Shown here: positions 56,258 through 64,000 of the stretch, in pieces
How positions within the stretch are numbered: the first letter of the stretch is position 1
How the letters are laid out: each line of letters begins with the position of its first letter
DNA from: Fidelibacterota bacterium UBA6531
GTDB taxonomy: Bacteria; Fidelibacterota; Marinisomatia; Marinisomatales; TCS55
NCBI GenBank assembly: GCA_002436185.1
Contig: DJKX01000032.1
Coordinates: 62,001-126,000, forward strand
DNA length: 64,000 bases
Reading direction: 5' to 3'
Made by a program: the position numbers and the translations under genes
Notes under the pieces: generated by a model
Told to the model about the DNA's origin: nothing
Database searches by the model: none
The model's input: the letters and a program-made list of their open reading frames with translations, nothing else

Positions 56258-57132
56258 GTGTTTTAGTTGGAAATAACACACGATTAATCATCCAAGGCAT
56301 TACCGGAACTGAAGGATCATTTCACGGTAGCCAGATTAAAGAATATGGTACTAATCTTGTGGGAGGCGTGACGCCAAGAAAAGGCGGTCAGGAAGTATTG
56401 GGCGTTCCGGTATTTAATTCTGTTCAAGAAGCCAAAGCTGAAACAGATTGTAATACGTCTGTAATTTTTGTTCCTCCTGCTTTTGCTGCTGGTGCAGTTA
56501 TCGAAGCGGTTGAAGCAGGATTAGAGCTCGTTATCTGTATTACAGAGGGTATCCCTGCAGCAGATATGGTAAAAGTAAACCATAAGATCAAAGATCTGCC
56601 TACCCGACTCGTAGGGCCTAATTGCCCCGGAGTTATTTCACCCGGAAAAGCCAAAGTGGGAATTATGCCCGGTTTTATTCATGAACCTGGAACCATTGGT
56701 GTGGTTTCCCGTTCTGGAACATTAACTTACGAAGCTGTTCATCAATTGGTAGCAGCAGGATTAGGCCAATCCACATCGGTTGGTATCGGCGGCGATCCCA
56801 TCATCGGAACTACCTTCATTGATATGCTTTCCCTTTTTGCAGATGATGATGAAACCGAAGGTATCGTCATGATCGGTGAAATTGGCGGCACAGCGGAAGA
56901 AGAAGCCGCCCAGTGGGTCATAGAAAATAATTTACAAAAACCTGTCGTGGCATTTATCGCCGGACAAACGGCTCCTCCGGGACGACGCATGGGTCATGCC
57001 GGAGCCATCATTGCTGGTGGAAAAGGAACTGCAGCTGAAAAAGTGACATCACTTGAAACAGCAGGGATCCATGTCGTAAAAAGTCCGGCAGATATTGGTA
57101 AAGCAATGGCAGAAGCAACAAATACTAAATAA
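56254..57132 (+). CDS. sucD: Succinyl-CoA synthetase alpha subunit
   Basis: 292 residues. [20 protein letters not shown] binds Co[21 protein letters not shown] is a conserved loop and [16 protein letters not shown] carries the phosphorylated histidine. ndk follows closely, as expected for an enzyme making nucleoside triphosphate. Confidence 0.97.
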   Translation: MSVLVGNNTRLIIQGITGTEGSFHGSQIKEYGTNLVGGVTPRKGGQEVLGVPVFNSVQEAKAETDCNTSVIFVPPAFAAGAVIEAVEAGLELVICITEGIPAADMVKVNHKIKDLPTRLVGPNCPGVISPGKAKVGIMPGFIHEPGTIGVVSRSGTLTYEAVHQLVAAGLGQSTSVGIGGDPIIGTTFIDMLSLFADDDETEGIVMIGEIGGTAEEEAAQWVIENNLQKPVVAFIAGQTAPPGRRMGHAGAIIAGGKGTAAEKVTSLETAGIHVVKSPADIGKAMAEATNTK

Positions 57133-57149
57133 TATTCAAGGAGATTTGA

Positions 57150-57572
57150 GTGAGCAATAAAACATTAGCAATCATAAAACCTGATGCGGTCGGAAATGGC
57201 TTTACAGGTAAAATAATGGACAGAATTATTGAAGCAGGATTTAAGGTCCAAGCAGCGCAGTTAATGCATTTGAGCCGAGAACAAGCTGAAGGATTTTATG
57301 CAGTCCACAAGGAAAGACCTTTTTATAATGATTTGGTGGATTTCATGACTTCGGGTCCCTGTATGCCCATGGCATTAGAAAAAGATGATGCTGTCAATGC
57401 TTTTCGGTCTTTGATTGGTGCAACAAACCCAGAAGAAGCTGTTGATGGCTCTATTCGTAAAGATTTTGCAGAGAGCATACAAAACAATGCAGTGCATGGT
57501 TCAGACTCAAATGAGAATGCTCAAAAAGAAATTGCATATTTCTTTACTTCCAATGAAATTCTAGAATACTGA
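57150..57572 (+). CDS. ndk: Nucleoside diphosphate kinase
   Basis: 140 residues, GTG start with AAGGAGA upstream. [40 protein letters not shown] and the active-site histidine in [20 protein letters not shown] are complete. It balances nucleoside triphosphate pools and can use the GTP or ATP produced by SucCD. Confidence 0.97.
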   Translation: MSNKTLAIIKPDAVGNGFTGKIMDRIIEAGFKVQAAQLMHLSREQAEGFYAVHKERPFYNDLVDFMTSGPCMPMALEKDDAVNAFRSLIGATNPEEAVDGSIRKDFAESIQNNAVHGSDSNENAQKEIAYFFTSNEILEY

Positions 57573-57586
57573 CAAGGAGACAATTC

Positions 57587-58423
57587 CTGTTTAACTCAAG
57601 AATATATCACTTTAACGTTTTGGCGCTCTTTTCTATTTTGCTCATCACAGCATGTGGCAAAGAAGGGTTAACCGGCAAAACAGGCGAAGCTATTTCACTA
57701 AATGCAGAAATTGCGGAAGACAGCGATGATTTGGATTTTATCTGGAATATTGTTGAACAGCCCGATGCTTCAATGCTGGGAATAGATAATATTGGCTATA
57801 ATGATCAGCATTCCACTGTATCATTTATTCCTGACGCTCCCGGTGAGTATACATTGGAAGTAAAAGTCGTCCAATACGGCGATGAACTGTCGGTGCAATC
57901 ATTTACAATTGCTGTTGAGCAAGGTGATGCAGTTCCGGTTAATACAGTCGAACAGGCTGAACCTGATTGGTATGAAGATGAAAAAGATAGGCAATGGTTC
58001 GAGGAAAAAACAGCTCCCGAAGATACCATCGCTGAAGTACCGGAAATAACTGAAGTTGCGCCTGCAATAGAAGATATGGAAGAAATAACCGAAGAAGTTG
58101 AAGTAGAAACACCTCCACCTGCACTACCAAAACCCAAACCAATTCAACGGGGTTTACAGATTCCAAAAAATGAGGGCAGGTTTACAATCCAGGTTGTTTC
58201 TAAAAAATTATTAGCTGATGCTGAAATTATAGCAGCAGAATTGATAGACAATGGGTTTGATGCGTATATCCAGAAAGCCTATTTCAAGGAAACAGACGAA
58301 GTCTGGTTTCGAGTTCGTGTGGGAAGTTACGATAGCCGTCCAACGGCGCTAACAGTTGCACAATCTATTTCAGAATCACGCGGAGCATCTACATGGGTAG
58401 ATTATGTCCGCTATGAAGAATAA
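57587..58423 (+). CDS. SPOR-domain lipoprotein, probable CTG start
   Basis: About 278 residues. The TTG at 57620 would give MALFSILLITAC, with no positive residue. The in-frame CTG at 57587 lies seven bases after a full AAGGAG and yields MFNSRIYHFNVLALFSILLI, a normal lipoprotein signal with the lipobox ITAC; no ATG or GTG fits. The mature part has a cadherin/PKD-like beta domain, an acidic and proline-rich linker (EVETPPPALPKPKPIQRG) and a C-terminal SPOR domain (GRFTIQVVSKKLLADAEII .. VRVGSYDSRPTALTVAQSIS) that binds septal peptidoglycan. The CTG start is inference. Confidence 0.75.
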   Translation: MFNSRIYHFNVLALFSILLITACGKEGLTGKTGEAISLNAEIAEDSDDLDFIWNIVEQPDASMLGIDNIGYNDQHSTVSFIPDAPGEYTLEVKVVQYGDELSVQSFTIAVEQGDAVPVNTVEQAEPDWYEDEKDRQWFEEKTAPEDTIAEVPEITEVAPAIEDMEEITEEVEVETPPPALPKPKPIQRGLQIPKNEGRFTIQVVSKKLLADAEIIAAELIDNGFDAYIQKAYFKETDEVWFRVRVGSYDSRPTALTVAQSISESRGASTWVDYVRYEE

Positions 58424-58437
58424 AGAAGGAGAAAACC

Positions 58438-59643
58438 ATGGATCCAATGAAATTACATTTTGACATTCGAGATATTTTTCGCGCTCCAAGATTAGCCTTA
58501 AGCGGAAAAAAGATTCTTGTATTTGTACAAGCTCTATTAGTTGGCTATGCTGACTACCTTATTTTAACCTATATTTCTTTTGCCTTGGCCGGTTATGCAT
58601 TTTCTGAAACATGGAGCCAATACGGACTTTATCCATGTTTATATGGCAATCCCGGTCCCTGGTATGCATACCTAATATATTGGATCGGTTCTATATTACT
58701 GCTGTTGGCAATTCATTTTGGTTGCACTGCTGTTTCTAGAATTACGTTTAAACAACTGAAAGGGGACGAATTCTATTCATCGGGTGATGCGTGGAAATAC
58801 GTCAGGAAACACTGGCATCCGGTTGTATTTACATCCGTATCCTTTGCGTTTATTTTGATCTTTTTCTTCGGCCTGGCAGCTGTCTTTGCGTTATTGGGCA
58901 AAATCCCTTATGTAGGCGAATTCTTATTTGTTATTCCATATTTGTTATACTTCTTCGGAGCAATTTTTACCATTTATACAGCTATTGTTTTTGGAATTTC
59001 ATTCCTCTACACACCAGCTATTATAGCCGCTTATGAAGAAGACACCATGGGAACAGTTTTCAATTCTTACTCCATTACCTGGTCGCAGCCCTGGCGTATT
59101 GTACTTTATCATCATGTACTTATACCCATTGGAGCTTTTGCAGGATTTCTATTTGTAAAATTCTGGATTGCAGGATATCATTTAATAAATAGCTTTTTTG
59201 GATGTGATTGGTTCATGGGCACAAAACTGGCTAATATTGTTGCATATGCAACAAATATTGTTTGCCCATCAAGCATTTGTAGTAGCTTAACAGCTTGTTT
59301 TTCTAGTTGTACCAGCGCTTGCTGTTCCAATCTATCCGGTTGTGTTTTATCACCCAGTGCTGATTTGGCTTCAATTTCCGGTTCTGAAACAGCTGCTGGT
59401 ATATTATTAGCTGTATTTCTTTTCCTGCTTATGTTATCTTCAATAGCATATGTTCTCTCAATCTGTTCCGTCGGAGAAACACTCATGTTTATCATTTTCA
59501 AGAAGAATTCTGATGATGATAATATTTTGGAACGGAAAGACGAAGATGATCTTGAAGAAGAGGATGAAGACACTGAAGAAAATGATAATTCAACAAATGC
59601 GGGCGATGATACGACTTCAAGTGAAGAAAATTCAACTGAATAA
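58438..59643 (+). CDS. Multi-pass membrane protein with cysteine-rich loop and acidic tail
   Basis: 401 residues, ATG with AAGGAG upstream. About six to eight membrane helices. A loop at about residues 277-303 contains eight cysteines within 27 residues, with C-X4-5-C spacings rich in serine; if it faces the periplasm it could form disulphides or bind metal. The last 55 residues are almost only D, E, N, S and T. The N-terminal part (LHFDIRDIFRAPRLALSGKK) resembles large uncharacterised membrane proteins of this kind, which I cannot name. It is 14 bases after the SPOR lipoprotein gene. Confidence 0.75.
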   Translation: MDPMKLHFDIRDIFRAPRLALSGKKILVFVQALLVGYADYLILTYISFALAGYAFSETWSQYGLYPCLYGNPGPWYAYLIYWIGSILLLLAIHFGCTAVSRITFKQLKGDEFYSSGDAWKYVRKHWHPVVFTSVSFAFILIFFFGLAAVFALLGKIPYVGEFLFVIPYLLYFFGAIFTIYTAIVFGISFLYTPAIIAAYEEDTMGTVFNSYSITWSQPWRIVLYHHVLIPIGAFAGFLFVKFWIAGYHLINSFFGCDWFMGTKLANIVAYATNIVCPSSICSSLTACFSSCTSACCSNLSGCVLSPSADLASISGSETAAGILLAVFLFLLMLSSIAYVLSICSVGETLMFIIFKKNSDDDNILERKDEDDLEEEDEDTEENDNSTNAGDDTTSSEENSTE

Positions 59644-59669
59644 GACAATTTAAAACAAGAATTAACCTT

Positions 59670-59714
59670 ATGAACAATCCTCGAATAGAGGTATTTTCCC
59701 GCGCTAAAAAATGA
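59670..59714 (+). CDS. Possible 14-codon leader peptide before yceD
   Basis: A frame reading MNNPRIEVFSRAKK ends with TGA that overlaps the yceD ATG as ATGA (59711-59714). yceD has no ribosome binding site of its own, only CTAAAAA, so translation of the short frame could load ribosomes on yceD. The upstream AAGAA site for the leader itself is weak. A small CCTC..GAGG stem sits inside it. Confidence 0.35.
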   Translation: MNNPRIEVFSRAKK

Positions 59715-60205
59715 AGATATTTCGTACCGATTTACACGTCGGTTTGAATAACAAGCTATTTGAAATTTCCAGTTCTTCCTTGGGACTAGATAACGTCTCC
59801 TTTGCCGAGGATAAAATAACGTGCACAATTCATTCTGAACATGCACCAAACGGGTATTACATAAAAGGATTTATGACTGTTTCAATAAGTGAATCCTGTG
59901 ATCGATGTTTGATCGATTTTAACTCAAAACAGACTATTGAGTTTTCGATTTTGTTAACTAGTGATGTTAAACTCATTAATAATGATGAACATGATGTTAT
60001 CTTTTTTACTGACCAGGATGATGCAGTAGATTTCAATCCAGTTCTTGCAGAATATGTTTTATTGGATCGGCCTTTAAAAAAACTGTGCACGGATGATTGC
60101 AAAGGACTATGTACTTCATGCGGATGCAACAAGAATGAAATGGATTGTGATTGTACGCAGGATACACAATCGTCTAACTGGGAAGTTTTGAAAAATATAA
60201 ATTGA
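59711..60205 (+). CDS. yceD: YceD family protein (DUF177)
   Basis: 164 residues. ESCDRCLIDFNSKQTIEF in the middle and LKKLCTDDCKGLCTSCGCNK near the end are the cysteine motifs of the DUF177/YceD family; the end holds more cysteines than usual. YceD is linked to 23S rRNA accumulation and is nearly always next to rpmF, as here. It may bind zinc or an RNA. Confidence 0.88.
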   Translation: MKIFRTDLHVGLNNKLFEISSSSLGLDNVSFAEDKITCTIHSEHAPNGYYIKGFMTVSISESCDRCLIDFNSKQTIEFSILLTSDVKLINNDEHDVIFFTDQDDAVDFNPVLAEYVLLDRPLKKLCTDDCKGLCTSCGCNKNEMDCDCTQDTQSSNWEVLKNIN

Positions 60206-60232
60206 TTTAAAAATGGAAAATTTGGAGTAAAT

Positions 60233-60412
60233 ATGGCATTACCTAAAACACGTCTATCTAAAGCACGAGGCAGAAAACGCCGCACACATTATAAAGCAGG
60301 CCATGTGCAAACAGCTAACTGCCCACAATGCAGTCAAGCAAAATTGCCGCACCGTGCTTGTCCCAATTGCGGATATTACCGCGGTCGACCTGTTGTTTCA
60401 GCAACGGAGTAA
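60233..60412 (+). CDS. rpmF: 50S ribosomal protein L32
   Basis: 59 residues, ATG with GGAG seven bases upstream. MALPKTRLSKARGRKRRTHY at the start is the L32 signature, and CPQC .. CPNC gives the four cysteines of the zinc ribbon. It is between yceD and plsX as in most bacteria. Confidence 0.95.
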   Translation: MALPKTRLSKARGRKRRTHYKAGHVQTANCPQCSQAKLPHRACPNCGYYRGRPVVSATE

Positions 60413-60421
60413 TATTCCTTT

Positions 60422-61426
60422 ATGAAAATAGCATTAGATGCTATGGGTGGAGATTTTGCACCCGAGGCAGCGGTACATGGTGCTCTCGATGCATTAAATA
60501 TTGACAATGCGCTGGAATTGTACCTTGTGGGAAATGAAGATTTAATAAAAAATTTCCTTCCCTCACCTCAACCAAATCACATTCACTTGATACCAACTAC
60601 CCAGGTTGTAACCATGCATGATAGAGGATCAAGGGTGTTGAAAGAGAAACCTGATTCATCATTGGTGAAAGGTGTCGAATTATTAAAAGACGGCATTGTA
60701 GATGCCTTTGTTAGTGCCGGACATACAGGTGCGGTTCTTTCGTCGGCTATATTAACATTGGGTAGGATTGAAGGTGCCAAACGGCCTGCACTGGGTGCGT
60801 ATATTCCCACGGACAAAGGGGGTAAAATTTTATGCGATGTTGGTGCAAACCCCGATGCAAAACCCAACCATTTAATGCAATTTGCTATTATGGCATCACT
60901 GTATTTGGATCACGTGGAAAAAATCAAAAACCCCAAGATCGGATTGATTAACATTGGTACTGAACCGGGCAAAGGCAGTGAGTTATACCGTCAAGCATAC
61001 GATTTATTAAAACAGGAATTCCCATCTTTTATTGGAAACGTTGAAAGCAGAAATATTTTAACATCAGAAGCAGATGTACTCATTTGTGACGGATTCGTTG
61101 GCAATACACTCATCAAATTCGCTGAAGGCTGGATCAGTTTGTTCAGTGATATGGTGAAAAATAAGATTGATGAAAAACTGACGTATAAAATGGGAGCTAA
61201 AATACTTTATCCTGTTCTAAAATCCATAAACAGCCAATATGATTATGAAGAACACGGCGGTTCTCCCCTTTTGGGTGTTAATGGAGTATGTATAATTGCC
61301 CATGGCAGTTCAAATGCCAAGGCTATCAAAAACTCTATATCATTGGCTAAAAAATGTGTGGATGAAAAACTAATCACAGATATTCAAATTGGATTGACAG
61401 ATCATTTGGAAAATAATTCCCATTGA
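60422..61426 (+). CDS. plsX: Phosphate acyltransferase PlsX
   Basis: 334 residues. MKIALDAMGGDFAPEAAVHG, VSAGHTGAVLSSAILTLGRI, LCDVGANPDAKPNHLMQFAI and ADVLICDGFVGNTLIKFAEG are all present. It makes acyl-phosphate from acyl-ACP for phospholipid synthesis. It overlaps fabH by 4 bases (TTGA). Confidence 0.97.
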   Translation: MKIALDAMGGDFAPEAAVHGALDALNIDNALELYLVGNEDLIKNFLPSPQPNHIHLIPTTQVVTMHDRGSRVLKEKPDSSLVKGVELLKDGIVDAFVSAGHTGAVLSSAILTLGRIEGAKRPALGAYIPTDKGGKILCDVGANPDAKPNHLMQFAIMASLYLDHVEKIKNPKIGLINIGTEPGKGSELYRQAYDLLKQEFPSFIGNVESRNILTSEADVLICDGFVGNTLIKFAEGWISLFSDMVKNKIDEKLTYKMGAKILYPVLKSINSQYDYEEHGGSPLLGVNGVCIIAHGSSNAKAIKNSISLAKKCVDEKLITDIQIGLTDHLENNSH

Positions 61427-62409
61427 AAGCTAAAATTACAGCCACAGCCCGTTATTTACCAAAACGCACATTATCCAATCAAGATTTAGAAAAAATGGTG
61501 GATACTTCGGATGAATGGATCCGATCTCGAACAGGTATTGAAAAAAGGCACCTTGTGGCAGAAGGTGAAGCCACATCCGATATGGGAAAGAAAATAGCTG
61601 ATCAGCTTTTAGCTAGTTCCGGTAAATCAGCTGAAGAAATTGATTTAATTTTAGTCGCCACCAGTACTCCTGATTATCTTGTCGTTTCGACGGCTGCAAT
61701 GGTTCAGGATAAAATCAACGCTGTAAATGCCTGGGGATTTGATATTGTTGCAGCGTGTACAGGTTTTATTTATGCCATGGAAACCGGGGCTAAAATGATT
61801 GAATCAGGTAAATATAAAAATGTTATTGTTATAGGAGCTGATACCATGAGCTCCATCATTAATTATGCCGATCGAAACACCTGCATTATTTTTGGTGATG
61901 GTGGCGGCGGTGTTCTTTTAGAACCGAGTGATAATGATATTGGTGTGTTAGATTCTATTTTGTATACAGATGGAAGCGGTAGTAAATATTTAAACGTTCC
62001 TGCAGGAGGAAGCGTTCAACCGGCATCCAAAGATACGATCGATAAAAAGATGCACTATGTTATCCAAGATGGTAAAACTGTTTTCAAATTTGCTGTAAAA
62101 AATATGGCTGATGTCAGTAAAGAGATTATAGATAAAAATGGACTAAAGGGTGACGATATAAGTTTATTCATACCTCACCAAGCAAATAAGCGAATTATTG
62201 ATGCAACTGCAAAGCGTTGCGGATTGCATGAAGATCAAGTATTTGTCAATATAAACCGATACGGAAATACAACAGCAGGAACTATTCCAATCGCAATAGA
62301 TGAAGCTGTGGAAATGAGCCGGTTGGCCAAAGACGATCTTTTATTATTAGCTGCCTTTGGTGGTGGATTTACATGGGGTAGTATGTTAATCCGCTGGGGG
62401 AATGTTTAA
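61423..62409 (+). CDS. fabH: 3-oxoacyl-ACP synthase III FabH
   Basis: 328 residues, TTG start. The catalytic triad is visible: cysteine in DIVAACTGFIYAMETG, histidine in LFIPHQANKRIIDATAKR and asparagine in VNINRYGNTTAGTIPIA. SRTGIEKRHLVAEGE is the CoA-side loop. It begins fatty acid chains from acetyl-CoA and malonyl-ACP. Confidence 0.96.
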   Translation: MKAKITATARYLPKRTLSNQDLEKMVDTSDEWIRSRTGIEKRHLVAEGEATSDMGKKIADQLLASSGKSAEEIDLILVATSTPDYLVVSTAAMVQDKINAVNAWGFDIVAACTGFIYAMETGAKMIESGKYKNVIVIGADTMSSIINYADRNTCIIFGDGGGGVLLEPSDNDIGVLDSILYTDGSGSKYLNVPAGGSVQPASKDTIDKKMHYVIQDGKTVFKFAVKNMADVSKEIIDKNGLKGDDISLFIPHQANKRIIDATAKRCGLHEDQVFVNINRYGNTTAGTIPIAIDEAVEMSRLAKDDLLLLAAFGGGFTWGSMLIRWGNV

Positions 62410-63317
62410 TGGGATTAGCTTTTCTTTGCCCGGGACAAGGATCACAAAAAGTAGGGATGGGCCAAGATCTGTTTGAGAATTCGAACCTGGCAAAATCTCA
62501 TTTTGAAACAGCAAATGAAATTCTAGGCGTAGATATTCAGGATATTATGTTCAATGGTCCAGACGAAACACTTAAACAAACGCAATACACACAGCCTGCT
62601 TTGTATATTGTGTCAGTCATCATCGGTTCATTACTTACAGACAAAGGATTAAAACCCACCAGTGCTGCAGGACATAGTTTAGGCGAATATTCAGCTTACA
62701 CTCTTGCAGGAGCATTTGATTTTGAGACAGGACTTAAATTGGTGAAAGTCAGAGCAAACAGTATGCAAAAATCAGGTGAAGACCAACCCGGTACAATGGC
62801 AGCCATCATTGGACTGGAAGATGATGAAGTACAAAATGTTACTGATAAAATATCTGGAATAGTCGTCGCTGCAAATTTTAATTCCCCGGGTCAAGTTGTT
62901 ATTTCTGGTGAAATAGATGCTGTAAATTCAGCCATGACTGCAGCCAAGGAAAACGGTGCAAGGATGGTAATACCTTTGAACGTGAGCGGGGCTTTTCACT
63001 CACCCTTGATGACAAGTGCTAGGGAACAACTTGCAGAAATGATAAATTCAATTGAAATTAGGGATTCTATGATTCCTGTTTATAGCAATGTTTCTGCTGA
63101 TCCGATCATACAGACTAATGATATAAAGCATGCAATGATCTCGCAGCTGGAAAACCCAGTTTTATGGAGTCAAACTATTTTAAATATGACACAAAATGGA
63201 ATTGATCATTTTATGGAAGTAGGTACGGGTCGTGTACTACAAGGATTATGCAAGCGGATAAATCGTTCATTGACAACCAGCGGCGTAGAAAACTGGGAAC
63301 AAATAGGAAATGCTTGA
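62409..63317 (+). CDS. fabD: Malonyl-CoA:ACP transacylase FabD
   Basis: 302 residues. LAFLCPGQGSQKVGMGQDLF, the nucleophile elbow GHSLGEYSAYTLAGA and NVSGAFHSPLM (catalytic histidine) are standard. It loads malonate onto the acyl carrier protein. The start shares one base with the fabH stop (TAATG). Confidence 0.96.
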   Translation: MGLAFLCPGQGSQKVGMGQDLFENSNLAKSHFETANEILGVDIQDIMFNGPDETLKQTQYTQPALYIVSVIIGSLLTDKGLKPTSAAGHSLGEYSAYTLAGAFDFETGLKLVKVRANSMQKSGEDQPGTMAAIIGLEDDEVQNVTDKISGIVVAANFNSPGQVVISGEIDAVNSAMTAAKENGARMVIPLNVSGAFHSPLMTSAREQLAEMINSIEIRDSMIPVYSNVSADPIIQTNDIKHAMISQLENPVLWSQTILNMTQNGIDHFMEVGTGRVLQGLCKRINRSLTTSGVENWEQIGNA

Positions 63318-64000
63318 TCTGAAAAGTAAAGTTGCATTGGTCACAGGTGCTTCCCGAGGTATTGGTAAATCTATTGCCACAGTTTTAGCGAATGCAGGTG
63401 CTCATGTGGTGTGCGTAAGCCGTAATGAAAGTGATGTTCAAGCAGTGGCAGATTCTCTCCCAAGTGCATCTGCAGCAGCCTGTGATGTGTCCTCATCCGA
63501 AGAGTTTACAAATCTGATTAATTTAGTTGTAAAAGAACATGGTCAAATAGATATTCTAGTCAACAATGCTGGAATTACAAGGGATGGACTTATCATGCGC
63601 ATGAAAGATGACGACTGGAATATGGTACTGGATATAAATTTGAAAGGTGCGTTTAACGGCATCAAAGCTGTTACTCGAACTATGATGAAGCAGAAATCGG
63701 GTAGAATTATAAATATTTCGTCAGTCGTGGGTTTAACCGGTAATGCCGGACAAGCCAATTATGCAGCATCCAAAGCAGGTTTGATAGGTCTAACAAAATC
63801 AACCGCTAAAGAATTATCCTCTCGAGGGATAACGGTCAATTGCATCGCACCGGGCTACATTGCTACGGACATGACTGCTGAATTAAGCGATGCTGTAAAA
63901 GAGGATTTGAAAAATCAAATACCGCTGGGATGGATAGGAAATCCGGAGGACATTGCACATATGGCATTATTTCTCGCATCGGATAAGGCCGGTTATATAA
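63310..64000 (+). CDS. fabG: 3-oxoacyl-ACP reductase FabG (partial)
   Basis: The first 230 codons are present; the gene is cut by the window end. ATG 63310 lies 8 bases inside fabD. The NADPH loop VALVTGASRGIGKSIATVLA, NNAGITRDGLIMRM and the catalytic serine, tyrosine and lysine in IINISSVVGL and NYAASKAGLIGLTKS are present, as is the INLKG asparagine motif. It reduces 3-oxoacyl-ACP in the fatty acid cycle. Confidence 0.95.
   Translation, partial: MLDLKSKVALVTGASRGIGKSIATVLANAGAHVVCVSRNESDVQAVADSLPSASAAACDVSSSEEFTNLINLVVKEHGQIDILVNNAGITRDGLIMRMKDDDWNMVLDINLKGAFNGIKAVTRTMMKQKSGRIINISSVVGLTGNAGQANYAASKAGLIGLTKSTAKELSSRGITVNCIAPGYIATDMTAELSDAVKEDLKNQIPLGWIGNPEDIAHMALFLASDKAGYI

Noticed and set aside
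59178..59849. Minus-strand frame of 223 codons over the cysteine-rich membrane protein gene
   Set aside because: The plus frame has a proper ribosome binding site and membrane pattern; the minus frame is a serine-rich mirror of the acidic tail.
1..64000. CRISPR arrays, prophage, insertion sequences, rRNA genes or toxin-antitoxin genes
   Set aside because: I looked for regular repeats, transposases, integrases and phage genes and found none.
1..64000. Selenoprotein genes with in-frame TGA
   Set aside because: No gene pair or truncated gene continues in frame after a TGA with family resemblance; the one split gene, murG, is a frameshift.

Overview
The window is a dense bacterial chromosome segment: genes often overlap by 1-8 bases and no gene-free stretch exceeds about 300 bases. 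It most resembles the Fibrobacteres-Chlorobi-Bacteroidetes side of the tree, plausibly Marinimicrobia (SAR406). The reasons are a PorU-type C25 protease and a PorZ-like propeller protein with FlgD-like sorting tails (type IX secretion), a short primary-type sigma factor without region 1.1, a pyruvate:ferredoxin oxidoreductase split in two, and meso-DAP type peptidoglycan genes. The phylum call is inference from gene content; no 16S rRNA gene is present.

Layout. 1-140: the edge of a minus-strand secreted-protein gene behind a TPP riboswitch. 281-3207 (+): an OPT transporter translationally coupled to an adenosine deaminase. 3204-26636 (almost all -): PorZ-like protein, site-2 protease, oligopeptidase B, small membrane proteins, cupin, GNAT, split PFOR, a selenocysteine tRNA, a SPOR/TPR/LapA group, miaB, an M23 peptidase, the sigma factor, an FAD oxidoreductase, serA and aconitase. 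26769-32415 (+): porU, a VOC protein, maf and a RodZ-like HTH protein.

32515-49359 (+): a complete division and cell wall cluster, mraZ-rsmH-ftsL-ftsI-murE-murF-mraY-murD-ftsW-murG-murC-murB-ftsQ-ftsA-ftsZ. It starts at a consensus-like promoter overlaid by TGGGT repeats (a MraZ operator) and ends at a bidirectional terminator shared with rpmB. murG is interrupted by a frameshift at a run of ten A.

49550-64000: rpmB (-) and dusB (+); then a GC-richer group of pruA, a COG2403/cyclic-2,3-diphosphoglycerate-synthase-like protein and carbamate kinase; then sucCD, ndk, a SPOR lipoprotein that seems to use a CTG start, a cysteine-rich membrane protein, and the standard yceD-rpmF-plsX-fabH-fabD-fabG lipid cluster, cut by the window end.

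Most of the window is conserved housekeeping. The items most worth a second look are the murG frameshift, tRNA-Sec, the pruA/COG2403/carbamate kinase group, the MraZ operator, the CTG-start lipoprotein with its cysteine-rich neighbour, and the TPP riboswitch in front of a secreted protein.
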